The notes beneath the pieces were generated by a model. It was given only the letters and a program-made list of their open reading frames with translations. It had not been told where the DNA came from and ran no database searches. DNA of 64,000 bases from Adiantum capillus-veneris (Eukaryota; Streptophyta; Polypodiopsida; Polypodiales; Pteridaceae). A program made the position numbers and the translations under genes. The first letter of the stretch is position 1. Every line of letters begins with the position of its first letter. The DNA lies in NCBI GenBank assembly GCA_014529385.2, contig CM043953.1, positions 78,918,338 to 78,982,337 of the forward strand. Reading direction: 5' to 3'. Below, in pieces: positions 12,925 through 24,291 of the stretch.

Positions 12925-13330
12925 CATTCTCTAGCCAGGCCCGATCCCCGCACACCTCGGTCTAGAGGATCACGGAGATTAGGACCACAGGGTAATAATC
13001 TCGTCTTTATTGGTCAATGACTATATATTAAGGTTCTTGAAGTCTGTGTGCACTTTGGAAGTCCGATTGCGGTTTTTCAACTATTTGTTGCTAGCTCTAA
13101 CAACCTCACATTCTCTATCCAGGCCCGATCCTTGCATACCTTGATCTAGAGGTGCATGGAGATTAAGACACAGGGTAATAATCTCTTCTTTATTGGTCAA
13201 TGACTATATATTAAGGTTCTTGGTCTGTGTGCACTTTTGAAGTCCGATTTGCTTCTAGCTCGAGCTCTAACAATCTCACATTCAACTATTTAATTTGCTG
13301 CTAGCTCGAGCTCTAACAATCTCACGTCGT
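12925..13330. repeat. Repeated leader blocks of the CACTA element
   Basis: A block of roughly 170 bp (CAGGCCCGATCC, GGGTAATAATCTC, TTTATTGGTCAATGACTATA, then a growth of CCGATT and GCTAGCTC words) occurs at about 12,935 and again at about 13,110, with a third partial at about 13,250. A diverged single copy sits at 32,105-32,215, next to the second TNP2 remnant. The block therefore belongs to this transposon family's 5' untranslated or leader region. Confidence 0.7.
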
Positions 13331-15010
13331 CCGAACCTAACTTATAATCTAACCTAAACCTAACCTATAACCTAAGTTAACTAAAGTCCATTTGCATGTT
13401 TATAAGTACACGAGTCATCTTCGAAGTCCGTTTCCTTTTTTTCTACTATTCAATTGTCGCTAGCTCTAACCTATCCTATAATCTCACCTAACCTATAACC
13501 TAAACCTAACCTAACCTAGCATAACCTATAATCTAAACCTAATCTATAGGCTAACCTAACCAAAGTCCGTTTCCATTTTTTGAAGTACACGAGTCATCTT
13601 CGAAGTCCGTTTGCGTTTTTTCTACTTTTTTGTCGCTAGCTCTAACCTAATCTATAATCTAATCTAACCTATAACCTAAACCTAACCTATAACCTAACCT
13701 AACATAACCTACAACCTAAACATAACCTATAGGCTAACCTAACCAAAGTCCGCCGTTTGCATTTTTTGAAGTACACGAGTCATCTTTGAAGTTCGTTTGC
13801 GTTTTTTCTACTATTTGTCGCTAGCTCTAACCTAACCTATAATCTAACCTAACCTATAATCTAGCCTAACCTATAACCTAAACCTAAACCAACCTAACAT
13901 AACCTAACCTATAACCTAAACCTAACCTATAATCTAACCTAACCGAAGTCCGTTTGCATTTTTAGAAGTAAACAAATCATCTTCGTTTGGTCGCATGGAC
14001 GTTGTGTTCGTACAGTTAGAACTAATTATGGTATGGTGTGTAAAGATGCTTAGGTTAGGCTGCTCCAAATTGGATTAGGATAGCAATTAGCCATTTCAAT
14101 CTGCTTAGGGCTAGCCACCTAGGGTTAATGTCTTAGGACTAGCATTGGTTTAACCGCTAATAGATGGCCCTATTTTGGAGTGTTAGGGTGCACTATGTAA
14201 AGTTGCCTAGGTTTGGCCTCTCCAAATTGGATTAGTGTAGCATTTTTCCATTTCAATCTGCTTAGGGCTAGCCGCTTAGGGTTCTATGGATTCTGGTTTG
14301 ACCGCTAATAGATGGCGCATCGTGTTCCGACGGTGCATTAGGGCACACTATGTAAAGTCGCTAAGGTAAAGCGCTCTAAAACATATTAGGGTATCGTTAA
14401 TCCATTTAATATGCTAAGGGTTATCGACTTTAAATTAGCGACTTTTGTTTTGGCCGCTAATACATTACTATATTTAGAGTGTTAGGGTAGGCTATGTAAA
14501 TCCTCTTAGGTTTGATAACTTTTGATTTGGTCGCTCTAAATCCAATCAGTACTTTAGCGTTTGTCCATTTCAATTTGCTAATAGGGTTAGAGGGTTATGG
14601 TTTAGACGCTGATAGATGGTCATGTTTGGACGTTTCACCTATAAGTGTTTAGATTAACATAAAAGTATATAAGTTTTAACGGTCCAAACACAACGTCCAT
14701 CTATAATCTAAACATGAATTAACTTAACATATAACCTAACCTAACTTTTTACATACAACCTATAACCTAACTTGTTGCGTAAACCTGACCTATAATCTAA
14801 CTAACCTATCCTATAACCTATAATCTAACTTATAACTTAATTTAACCTTTAATTTAAACCTAACTACTTAGAACCTAACCTATAAGCTAACCTAACCTAA
14901 CATGACTTAATGGATAACCTAACTTATAACTTAATATATAACCTATATATACCCTAACCTAACATATAACCTAAACTAAACCTAACTGAAACCTAAAACC
15001 TAAACCTCAT
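13330..15010. repeat. CCTAA-rich degenerate array with about 180-bp higher-order units
   Basis: Long stretches are built from CCTAACCTATAA and CCTAAACC words. They are punctuated at about 13,408, 13,588 and 13,772 by a unit containing ACGAGTCATCTTCGAAGTCCG and GTCGCTAGCTCTAACC, giving a period near 180 bp; a weaker unit is at about 13,969. The words resemble plant telomere sequence (CCCTAAA) but are never clean telomere repeats. The array lies inside the CACTA borders and upstream of its transposase, so it is part of the transposon. Confidence 0.8.
14035..14600. repeat. About 150-bp tandem units, TTAGGG-flavoured
   Basis: Three to four units share CCAAATTGGATTAG, CCATTTCAATCTGCTTAGGG and CCGCTAATAGATGG. 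They start at about 14,045, 14,185, 14,345 and 14,495. The strand asymmetry is opposite to that of the neighbouring CCTAA blocks, so the two together could pair as long imperfect inverted repeats. Confidence 0.65.
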
Positions 15011-15703
15011 CAAGCGCATAATTTCAAAAACGACATAATTAAAAACAAAATTTCTTCAAAACAAGATTTTTTTATAAACCAAATCGATTTATTTTCCTAA
15101 TTCAAAACAAAATTTCACAACACAAACCATAATTTCTTTTAAAGCATGAAATTTTCTTTTATCTATATACAAATTAATTTAAATAAATTTAATATGCATT
15201 TTTAAGCACTCACATGCAGCTTATTGAGCAAGAAAAGGTGTTGTACACGTCCTCAAACCTGCAAAACACACACACACACACACACACACGCCATGTTAAG
15301 TCCTAAACCCTAAATCTACAAGTAAACTTGAAAAAAATCTCACCTTAGTGCTATGGAGTAGTCCACGAGCAAGATTAGCACCTCCGAAAACTTGTTTCGC
15401 ACCAAATCTACATGAGCTGAGGAGGAAGAGAGCAAGAGAAAAGGTGCAAGAATAAGAGAAATGCACAGGGAAATCCTGCAGGTTCTTTTTTGCAGGGTTC
15501 GACAGTACAGAAATCGATATAGGCATTGTACCACATGTCGGTAGGCGTCAGAACATGTATCGGCATAGGCGTTGGAAAACATTTCAGTACAAATGACAAA
15601 AATTTATAAATGAAAATTTAGAAAAATTGTATCTCCCTCCATTCTTACCTACACATATACCGACGCCCGCCATTGCTGCCGGTAATTTGACGCCGGAATT
15701 TAA

Positions 15704-15719
15704 GTGATCTCTTGTAGTG
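15704..15719. repeat. CACTA right terminal inverted repeat
   Basis: The complement reads CACTACAAGAGATCAC. It is followed by the second CTT target copy at 15,720-15,722. Confidence 0.9.
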
Positions 15720-15760
15720 CTTGATCCTCATCTCAAGGTAAGTCTACATTCTCTGGGGCC

Positions 15761-16330
15761 GTGGCAACACCCCCAAGCACAAATAGCATAACACATCTTC
15801 AAAATGAAGTTGAGAAGCTTTGCAAGGAGAATGAGGAGCTGAATCATAGACTCATCGCCATCGAGGCTCAACTCACCACAATAAAGAACCATAAAAAGGA
15901 AGAGATGGAACATATGGAAATCAAGCTCAATAACATAAAGGTGGAAGTAGAGACCACCTTCACAAAGAAGGTCAAAACTTAAGTGTAGGATATCATCTCT
16001 CGTAAGGTTGAAGATCGTCTAGTGTCCATGCTATATGAACGACAATGCCAAGAGGATATCTCCCTCAATGTTTGCATTGACATGGTTCCAAGCATCTAGA
16101 AAGGGAAGGGGGACCTCAAGCTCAATAACACAAAGGTGGAAGTAGATACCACCCTCACAAAGGAATTCAAACCCAAGTGCAAGATATCAGCTTTGGTAAG
16201 GTTGCAGATTTTATAGTTTCCATTGTACGTGAACGACAATGCCAAGAGGCTATTTCCCTCAATGTTCCCATTGCCAGTCTTCCAAGAGATTGGAAAGGGG
16301 AGGGGGACCTCAAGTTCCACAAGTCCTTTG
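15761..16330 (+). pseudogene. Coiled-coil coding remnant, interrupted by copia
   Basis: ATG at 15,761 opens MATPPSTNSITHLQNEVEKL and continues for 73 residues with heptad spacing rich in Glu, Lys and Leu (a coiled coil), then hits a stop. Downstream, similar peptide phrases (YERQCQEDISLN and its later counterpart) recur in shifting frames because the DNA is tandemly repeated. The sequence is cut at 16,330 by the copia insertion, and coding-like sequence resumes after it (21,419-21,600, VQWDLFTSFTHEHH, VDQIKLLEQLKLLKD). I do not recognise the family. It could be a gag-like gene of an older element or a repeated host gene fragment. Confidence 0.5.
15926..16325. repeat. About 195-bp tandem repeat, two units
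   Basis: The word CTCAATAACA followed by AAAGGTGGAAGTAGA starts at 15,926 and again at 16,121. Both units contain CGACAATGCCAAGAGG and GGGGGACCTCAAG. The second unit is interrupted by the copia 5' LTR. Confidence 0.8.
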
Positions 16331-16556
16331 TGTTACCATATACATGTGGTAGTGATGTGTGTGAACACACTAGGACCGTCGGGGCATTTTTTCCCTCTTC
16401 AAGAGGTTTTTCCCCCGAGCATTGTATATACGCCCATCACTCTAGGGCTATCTATCTTTCCATTGCACACTAAGTAATACACTCTCTATTGTGTTCCTTG
16501 AGCTTCCTTCGTCTTCTCCAAGCCGTGTGTGTTTCTCTGCAACCCTAGTTCCAACA
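16331..16556 (+). repeat. Copia 5' LTR
   Basis: It starts TGTTACCATATACATG and ends CCAACA. It matches 21,193-21,418 with only scattered substitutions and compensating one-base indels. A TATA-like word (GTATATA, about 16,424) could be the promoter. Confidence 0.92.
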
Positions 16557-16557
16557 A

Positions 16558-16570
16558 TTGGTATCAGCGC
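16558..16570 (+). promoter_or_regulatory. Copia primer-binding site (tRNA-iMet)
   Basis: TTGGTATCAGCGC lies one base after the LTR. The usual plant copia site is TGGTATCAGAGC, so one base differs. Confidence 0.85.
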
Positions 16571-16920
16571 AGGTTACGTCCTCCCGGGCTTAGTCTCCAG
16601 CTGCTCCAGCACACGCCTGCTCACTTTCTCCGATTACAATGAGTTTTGGCAAGCGTTCGCAAGTCGACAAATATTTCAGGCTAGCTCGTAGAGCTTCGTC
16701 TGGTCAGATTTTTGATTCGGGCTCATATTGGCCTCAGTTTCCACTACAGGCAGGTCTGCATAGGCAATTTCGTCATTTTTGTGCAGAATCTCTATTAGTG
16801 CCGTTTTCTGCATAAAAGGTGCCTTATAGTCTTCTACGATTTGTGCTATATAGCACGTGTTGTTCCCACTCAATTTCTCCTATTTTCGGGAAGTTTTCAC
16901 ATCAAGTGCAACATTTACCA

Positions 16921-17530
16921 TGGCTGACAACAACAACACATATGTGTTCAAGATGTTTGCTGCTAAGGACGGGTTGGATGGGGACAATTACCCTATGTGG
17001 GCTTATATGATACAACACGTTCTTGTGTCAAAGTGCGTCTGGAATATTGTGCAGGGCATTGATGTACGTCCTGGTTCTGAGGATGCTGCAAGGATTGCTA
17101 CTATTAGAGTTGTTCTGCCTACGGTAGAACAAGCTCGTTGGTATGTAAAGGATGTGCACCATTGTTCCTCACATCCGTTCAGCAAAATCTGCAAAACAGG
17201 ATTGGGATATTTTGGCTGGTCTTTATGCAAGTCACAATGAGGCTTGGCTGCGTAAAGAGTTGGAGTCGAAGATTATGCATGAGGAAGATGATATGGAAAC
17301 TTTCTTTGCTAGTGTCAAGGATATCAATGAGAAACTTATTTTTGCAGGTGAAGTCGCAGAGTGTTCTTGATGCCTTACCAGATTCTTACCAGACTTTTGC
17401 TAGTACTTGGAGACTTATGACCCAAGGAAATCCAGAAGTTGTCAATTTTAATGCATTATGCACATTGTTGTTGCAAGAGTCACTTTCCAGAAAAAACAGG
17501 ACTAGACAGCGTGCAGTTGAATAGGCTTTT
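16921..17530 (+). pseudogene. Copia gag (capsid part)
   Basis: The likely start ATG at 16,921 gives MADNNNTYVFKMFAAKDGL followed by DGDNYPMWAYMIQHVL, the standard copia gag opening (UBN2/DUF4219 type). The capsid-like helical region continues with DWDILAGLYASHNEAWLRKE near 17,200, but in another frame. LDALPDSYQTFASTWRLM near 17,370 is in a third frame. So single-base indels occur near 17,150 and 17,350. Gag would form the cytoplasmic particle that packages the element RNA. The zinc knuckle that ends gag is at 17,677 in yet another frame. Confidence 0.85.
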
Positions 17531-17577
17531 ATTGCTTCTCAAAGAAAGGGTGGTAACAGCAAAAGCCGCCACTTCTT

Positions 17578-20500
17578 ATGGTCTCTGTTGTGAGTGGCAA
17601 AACTTCTGTTCCCAATGCTTCTGCTAGCAGCACTTCGTCTGGCAATTTTGGTGACAAGGTCAAAAAGAAAATGCGTTGCTATTATTGTAAAGCTAATGAT
17701 CACTTGATCAAGTCGTGTCCTAAGTTGAAGGCCAAAGAGGCTAAGAAGAAAGAGGGTGGTTCCACTACAAATGCTGGCTCCACTACAAATGCAGCCATTG
17801 CTGAGTCTTTTGTGAAGGGAGAATGTGTTGCTGATGTTGATGCAGAATGGGCTTTTAGCGCAGAGTGCACTTACAATCCTGTTGTCCATGATGCATGCTT
17901 GTCAGTTTCTACAGATTCACGTGTGTGGTATTTCGATAGTGGTGCTACAAAGCACATTATCTCACATCGTGAATTTTTCACCTCTCTCGAGTCAGTCCCT
18001 CATGGGAATTCAGTTACTTGTGCCAACAATTCCTCTCGAGTCAGTCCCTCATGGGAATTCAGTTACTTGTGCCAACAAGAAAGATTGTGCTTACTACTGC
18101 AAATGGCAGTTCCTTCACACTTGTTGATGCACTTTATGTACTTGGGATCAAGAAGAATCTCTTGTCTGTATCCGCACTTGATAGACTTGGACTTGTAGTC
18201 AAATTTGTGGATGACAGATGTACAATACATGATCTCAGTTTTGGTGATAAAATTGTTTCATCTGGCCTTTTGTGCCGTGGGCTGTATAATCTCACTTTGT
18301 ATGACAAGTGTGGACAAAATTTTGCAAATGTTGTTGCAGATTCAAGAGCTATTTCAGATGCAAAACTTTGGCATGCACGTTTTGGTCATCTGAATTTTGC
18401 CAGTTTGCTGCGTTTGCAAAATTGATATGGTTTCTTCTTTGCCGCCTCTTAAAGCACCTGTCAAACATGTTTGTGAAGGCTGTATTTTGGGTAAGATGCA
18501 GCATTATAAGTTTCAAAAGGATGGTTCAGTTCGGGCCACATGCAGGTTGCAGCTTGTGCATAGTGATGTTTGTGGACCCATGCAAACTCCATCCTTGGGC
18601 AATTACCTTTACTTCATGACTTTATTGATGATTAGTCCAGGCATGCATGGGTATTTCCACTTAAAGCGAAGTCCAAAGTTTTTATGTGCTTCAAACAGTT
18701 TCTGGATATGGCTGAAAATGTATCGAAATGTACTATGGGCACCCTCCGTTCCAATCGAGGGGGGGAGTATATGTCTCATGAATTCAATGCATTTCTGGCT
18801 AGTCGTGGGATAAAACACCAATGTACAGTGCCTTATACACCTCAGCAAAATGGCATTGCTGAGAGGAAAAACAAGTCACTTACGGAAATGGCACGATGTA
18901 TGGTCAAAAGTCAAGTTTTTCCGCATTCTTTTTGGCTTGAGGCCATCATGTGTGCCACTAATGTACTAAACAGGTGTCCTACAAAATCTTTGCAGTCTAT
19001 TACTCCATATGAAGCATGGCATGATAAAAAGCCTTCTATTGAGCACATGCGTGTTTTTGGTTGTTTCGCATATGCTTTGGTGCCACAAACACAGCGCAGA
19101 AAATTGGATGATAACACTGTCAAATGTTGTTGGTTATAGTGTTGAAAGCAAAGGTTACAGGTTGTATCATCCGCAAACAAAATGTATTCTGGTTTCACGG
19201 GATGTAGTGTTTGTGGAAGATTCTGTTCAGCCCTTGCTGTGATGTACTAGAGACAGTAATGTAAGCTCACAGGACATTTATGACACTTTGTTGCCTGTTT
19301 TCGGTGGTGGAAATACGAATGTAAGTTCCAATGAGGCAAATGTACAGCCTATGGGGTTTTCAAAAAATGTTATAGATCAGACTATTACTAATGCAGATGT
19401 ACATGATGTACTTGATGAGGAAAGGGCTGAAAATGAGCAGGCTAGAGGTATGCCAAAATGGCTGGTGCATACATTGCATGACAGTTAATTGGATGCACCT
19501 TTGTCTAGTCGTACTCGTTCAGGCTCTCGCCATGCATCCTATGCATCAGATTGTTATGCTTTGCATATGTCTAGCTTACATGATGTTGAGGAACCTCTGT
19601 CTTTTGATGAAGCACATAATTCAAAAAATTGGATGGCTGCCATGCAATCAGAATATGATGCACTTATAGAAAATGACACATGGACTTTATGTGATTTTCC
19701 TCCTGGCAAAAAGGCCATTGGTACGAAGTGGGTTTACAAGCTGAAACGCAAGCCGGATGGTGAGATCGATCGCCATAAGGCTCGACTTGTTGCAAAGGGT
19801 TATGCACAACAAAAAGGCATAGATTATGAAGAGACTTTTGCTCCCACTTGTCGTATGACTACTGTGCATTTTCTATGTGCATTGGCAACTCATTTTGGTT
19901 GGGATGTACATCAGTCAGTTACTACTTTCTTGAATGGTGACATATTTGAGGAAGTTTATGTAACACAACCTCGTGGTTTTGACAAGAAAGGACAAGAGGA
20001 CAAAGTGTGCAGATGGCAAGAAGGCTTTGTATGGGTTGAAGCAATCTCCTCATGCTTGGTATGAGAAATCTGACACTCATTTGGTCAAACAAGGCTTTCG
20101 TAACAGTCCAATAGAAAGCACATTGTATGTAAAGCGTGAGGGTGATGTACTTCTCATTGTGGTTCTTTATGTCGATGATTTGCTGATCACTGGACCAAAT
20201 GAGAGATATATTGCTGAATTTAAGGCTGATTTTAATGCTACTTTCAAGATGAAAGATTTGGGGCTGTTGCATCATTACTTGGGTATACAGTTTAAGCAGT
20301 GTGATGATGGTATTGCCTTGTGTCAGAAAAGTTACATAGAGACATTACTATGTAAGTTTGGACTTGCGGATTGCAAACCTATTGCCACTCCCATGGAAAC
20401 AGATTTGAAATTGAGTCTACATGATTCTGGTGATCTTGCTGATGTCACTCTTTACCAAACTCATGTTGGCTACCTCATTATGTATGCAACACGAGGCCGG

Positions 20501-21050
20501 ATATTCAGTTTGTAGTCTCACAGGTTAGCAGATTTATGCAAAGCCAAGGGTCTAAGCATTGGCAGGATGTCAAGAGGATTTTCCACTACCTTAGTGGCAC
20601 TTTACATCTTGGCTTGTTTTATCCCAAGGGGGGATCATTGCTGCTAGACTTACATGCTTTTCGGGACTCAGATTGGGCTGGTTGTTTTGACACGCGAGTG
20701 TCACAAGTGATTTTTGTTTCATGCTTGGAAGTTCATGTATATCATGGTTGAGCAAGAAGCAACCTACTGTGGCCACTTCAAGTTGTGAGGCTGAGTACAG
20801 GGCAGTCTTCACAGCTACAGTTGAGTGTGTATGGCTCAGACGCCTTATGGCTGATTTGGGTGTTGGACAGGACACTGCCAACACTATCTACACTGACAGT
20901 CAGAGTGCATTGGCAATTGCGAGTAACCCAGTTTTTCATGCTCGCACAAAGCACATTAAGGTGCATTACCACTATGTCAGGGAGAGGCTCTCAGCAAGAG
21001 AGATCATCTTGGCATTTGTGCCAACACAGGACAACCTTGCAGATCGTTAA
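17578..21050 (+). pseudogene. Copia gag C-terminus and pol (PR, IN, RT, RNase H)
   Basis: Order seen: a CCHC zinc knuckle (CYYCKANDHLIKSC, about 17,677-17,718); the protease active site DSGAT (about 17,935); GAG-pre-integrase LWHARFGHLNF (about 18,365); the integrase zinc-finger end CEGCILGK and core start HSDVCGPM (18,470-18,590), then QNGIAERKNKS (about 18,845) with the catalytic Glu; RT opening KAIGTKWVYKLKRKPDGEID and HKARLVAKGYAQQ (about 19,710-19,810); RT active site YVDDLL (about 20,168); RNase H ATSSCEAEYRAV (about 20,775-20,810) and KHIKVHYHYVRE. The reading frame changes at least six times (about 17,990, 18,420, 18,700, 19,130, 20,000, 20,520), so the polyprotein is dead although all domains are recognisable. 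Confidence 0.93.
17984..18081. repeat. 49-bp tandem duplication in copia protease region
   Basis: CTCTCGAGTCAGTCCCTCAT and the following bases through GTGCCAACAA are repeated immediately with an offset of 49 bp and no visible substitutions, implying a recent event. 49 is not divisible by three, so it shifts the frame just after the DSGAT active site. Confidence 0.9.
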
Positions 21051-21182
21051 GGCATTGTCTCGTGAGAAGCTTGAAGCTTTCCGCAAAGCTTTGGGCTTAC
21101 TCCTCTTTGTGGACTGATCATGTCATCACGGCATGGCACTTCCCTTTACTCATGTGCCAGCTCTCGTTCACCACATCACTCC

Positions 21183-21192
21183 ATGGGGGATT
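21183..21192 (+). promoter_or_regulatory. Copia polypurine tract
   Basis: ATGGGGGATT directly abuts the 3' LTR. This is the expected plus-strand primer. Confidence 0.75.
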
Positions 21193-21418
21193 TGCACCAT
21201 ATACATGTGGTAGTGATGTGTGTGAACACACTAGGACCGCCGGGGCATTTTTTCCCTCTTTAGGAGGTTTATCCCCCCGAGCAATGTATATACACCCATC
21301 ACTCTAGGGCTATCTATCTTTGCATTGCACACTAAGTAATACACTCTCTATTGTGTGCCTTGAGCTTCCTTCGTCTTCTCCAAGCTGTGTGTGTTTCTCT
21401 GCAACCCTAATTCCAGCA
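21193..21418 (+). repeat. Copia 3' LTR
   Basis: It starts TGCACCATATACATG and ends CCAGCA, followed by the target copy CTTTG. Confidence 0.92.
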
Positions 21419-22677
21419 CTTTGCTCACATCCAAACAATAGCTCACATGGTACAATGGGACCTATTCACCTCTTTTACACATGAACATCACACCAACCAT
21501 ACAATCCTCACTTTCAAGATCAAGGTAGACCAAATCAAACTCCTTGAGCAATTGAAGCTTCTCAAGGACACCAAATTTTGGTTTGCAGAAGATTTAACAT
21601 CCGCCTAACTTAAACAGAAGAAGGAAGAAGCACACACGACAAGGAAATGCCCATTTTATTGAGAAGGTAAAGCCATTATCCAAGAGTTTAAACTTCCAAA
21701 CCGGCTCCCTCCTCACCTATCCCTTCTTAGATTTTGTTCATTTCATCTTATCTTCCCTTTATCACACCTCTCTTGATGCTAACTCCTTAAATGAGATGTA
21801 TCCAACAACCCCTTCACTCAGAAGAAACTTTGTAATGTTTTGTTTTTGGTCCCATATGCCATATCTCACCTTCACGTATGATAATTCAATCTATTTGTCT
21901 ATCTATCTTTACCTATCATAGAAGCCAGAATGAGAAAAATTCATAATCATTAAGAATGCCAAATGGACACCCGCACGTAGAAAGAAAATATCCCAGCAAG
22001 GTAGAGAAGTAGGTCCCATATGCAATCCACCAAAGGGGAGATCCAAAAAGATTTACTATGCAGTGAAAAATAGAGAGGACATTCGATTCTACCAAGAGGT
22101 CAAAGCATATAAGTGAAAAAGGGTTGGAGGATTTTTTGGATCTCAAGAGCAAGTGCAAGTATCCTTTCATTCAAAGTGTCCTTTTCCCTAGGTAGATTGA
22201 AGGCAAGGAGCAGCCACATGTGTTCAAAATTGTTTGAGACCAAGCATGGTACCATGCATGCATGTATTGAGGAGAAAATTAGCTTGTATGAGGCAATTGG
22301 CACAAACATGAAAATGGAAATGGCAATGCTACAAAGTGTCAATAATGATTCTTATCTTAAAGGTTATAGGTCTGCTCCTAATACTAGAGTTAGTGATCAT
22401 GCACAGAGGTTCTTAAGTCAATCATCAATTGCATCAGCTACCAAATCATTGGTTGATTTGACTCACTCTTTAATGTCAAAGATGAGTATACAAACCCTTG
22501 TGAGAGAAGAGTATTAAGAAGAAGCGATCAATATTTGTTGATGTGAACTATGTGCTTGAAGAAGACAATCATAGAGTAGATGACTTTATGCAGGTCAACA
22601 ATAAAGATTCTCATCTACTTTGGATGGCCCAAATGAGCTTCTTCATTTTTGAAAAGCTATATGGCAGCAATATATCC

Positions 22678-22755
22678 GGTAATAAGTGAGGTAATATGCG
22701 CAGTAATATGCGAGGTAATATGCACGGTAATATGCGCAATAATGTACGCGATAAT
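22678..22755. repeat. 12-bp minisatellite (GGTAATATGCGC type)
   Basis: About six degenerate copies of a 12-bp unit containing GTAATATGCG run head to tail, ending in AATAATGTACGCGATAAT. Confidence 0.85.
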
Positions 22756-23146
22756 AATCACGACTATATTACCGTGTATATTGTTGTTAAACCACTATCA
22801 CATCCTTTGCCGTTGTTATTTTCGCACACGCAATATTTTCTCTTTTTATTTTCCTTTGTTAATCCGCCGCATGAATGCTAGCGGTTCTGTACTTTTCCTC
22901 TTATAGTGCAACCAAAGCACGCACGTGGAGGAGGCAACAAGAGAGGAGAAGTGTCGTGATTGATTGAGGAAGGAGTGAGAGGCATGCGCATGGAGAGGGA
23001 GCATGCCAAAGTGGAAACCAAAGGACGGTACAAGCAGGCAAGGGTTGGAATTTGGGGGCAAAAGACCATCGTTTTTTCTAATGAACTGGAGTCGTTATGC
23101 AATGGGCATAGTGGTGCTTTGAGTCGATGGTTAGCACAATGCTTCA

Positions 23147-23215
23147 CAATGCTGAGGAGCCCAAGCAAGAAACATGGCACAATGCTGAGGAGCGCAAGCA
23201 AGAAACATGGTACAT
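23147..23215. repeat. 33-bp tandem duplication
   Basis: ACAATGCTGAGGAGC followed by AAGCAAGAAACATGG is repeated twice with one substitution (CCC/CGC). Confidence 0.85.
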
Positions 23216-24013
23216 GAGGAGGGAATGCGTGGCTACACATGCTCGCCGAAATGCGAGGTAGCAGAGGATTTTTGTGTATATTGAGGGGTTTAGAGGGTAG
23301 TCATTGAGAGATTATGATTGCATGCATTGTTTTCAAGTATTGAGGGCTTGGGAAGGATGCAGAGATGTCGGGTAGGAACAAGGGACGGAGGGTGGTAGAG
23401 GAGTAGGGTAGACAAGCTGTGGCATAGCATGACAGGGGATGAAGGGGCTGACAAACCTAACAATGGGCCTTGAATTTATATTTTTTATTTTGGCATCTCC
23501 ATGAGATTCGGTCTAATGTATATGAAGTGGATACTATAAAGAAAACCTATATTGTTTTCCTGAGGAAGAAGGGACTTCAGAAAAGTTGTGCATCTTCATG
23601 TTTATCCACTCATGTTATTTTTGCTACAAATGTAAGTAAATCCTACCACTATCTTCTCTCATTAAATATTTGCTATCTTCTCTTTTGTGCTACAAATAGA
23701 AAGAGTACCTGCCACTTCTAAATTTTTTTATTATGTTCTCTTTCTTTTTTCTTTAGTTTTTGATGTTCTTTTCGACATGCTTGATTAGGAGGAATCTAAA
23801 GAGATCCTCTGATCCTTTGAGTGCCAAAAGGGATGAGAGAGCACATGGAAAAGAGAGTAGAATACACACAGACACACACACGCAAAGACCATGTGTCAAG
23901 GTGAGGGTGGTGGACTAGGAGACAGAGACTTTTTTCTAATAGAGATGGTCTCGTGCACGTAGAGACAGAGGCTTAGGTTTGGAGCTCCGAGGAATTGCAC
24001 ACCAAGCAGCTGT

Positions 24014-24175
<162 letters not shown>

Positions 24176-24291
24176 AGATGGCACATATATAGATTGGCCA
24201 AGGCCGAGAGAACTACTGCAGAGGATCCGTAAATCTCAACAATGGGTCACGTGCAAAGTTCCTCACCAAGATATTAAGCAGCAAGCATGGC

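Larger units (their letters stand above)
7629..15719 (-). mobile_element. Complete CACTA (En/Spm) DNA transposon, 8.09 kb
   Basis: The left end reads CACTGCAACACGGCAC and the inverted right end reads CACTACAAGAGATCAC (11 of 16 matching). Both ends are flanked by the same 3-bp target duplication CTT (7,626-7,628 and 15,720-15,722), which is diagnostic of CACTA insertion. Subterminal zones at both ends hold repeated CG-containing words such as ACCGACGC, ACCGGTA and GGCGTCGG, the expected transposase-binding zones. Two genes run leftward on the minus strand: a TNP2-class transposase and a second plant-transposase-like gene, with a long non-coding leader to their right (12,840-15,690). The transposase frame is broken, so this copy is probably no longer autonomous. 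Confidence 0.93.
16331..21418 (+). mobile_element. Ty1/copia LTR retrotransposon, structurally complete
   Basis: Two 226-bp LTRs in direct orientation bound the element. The target duplication CTTTG is present on both sides (16,326-16,330 and 21,419-21,423). A primer-binding site to initiator tRNA-Met follows the 5' LTR and a polypurine tract precedes the 3' LTR. Internal order is gag, protease, integrase, RT, RNase H, the copia order. Many frameshifts and a 49-bp tandem duplication mean this copy cannot make the full polyprotein. It inserted into the coiled-coil repeat. Confidence 0.95.
21640..24000. other. Anonymous DNA with small minisatellites
   Basis: Short open frames exist (for example 22,113-22,517 on the plus strand, 134 codons), but they show no family signature. 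At 21,845-21,916 the sequence (GGTCCCATATGCCATAT, then GATAATTCAATCTAT and TCTATC repeats) resembles the 3' tail of the LINE at 37,270-37,325, so a truncated LINE end is possible. Confidence 0.4.

Noticed and set aside
13330-15010. True telomere or chromosome end
   Set aside because: Words are degenerate CCTAA types, not CCCTAAA arrays, and they lie inside CACTA borders with a matched target duplication.
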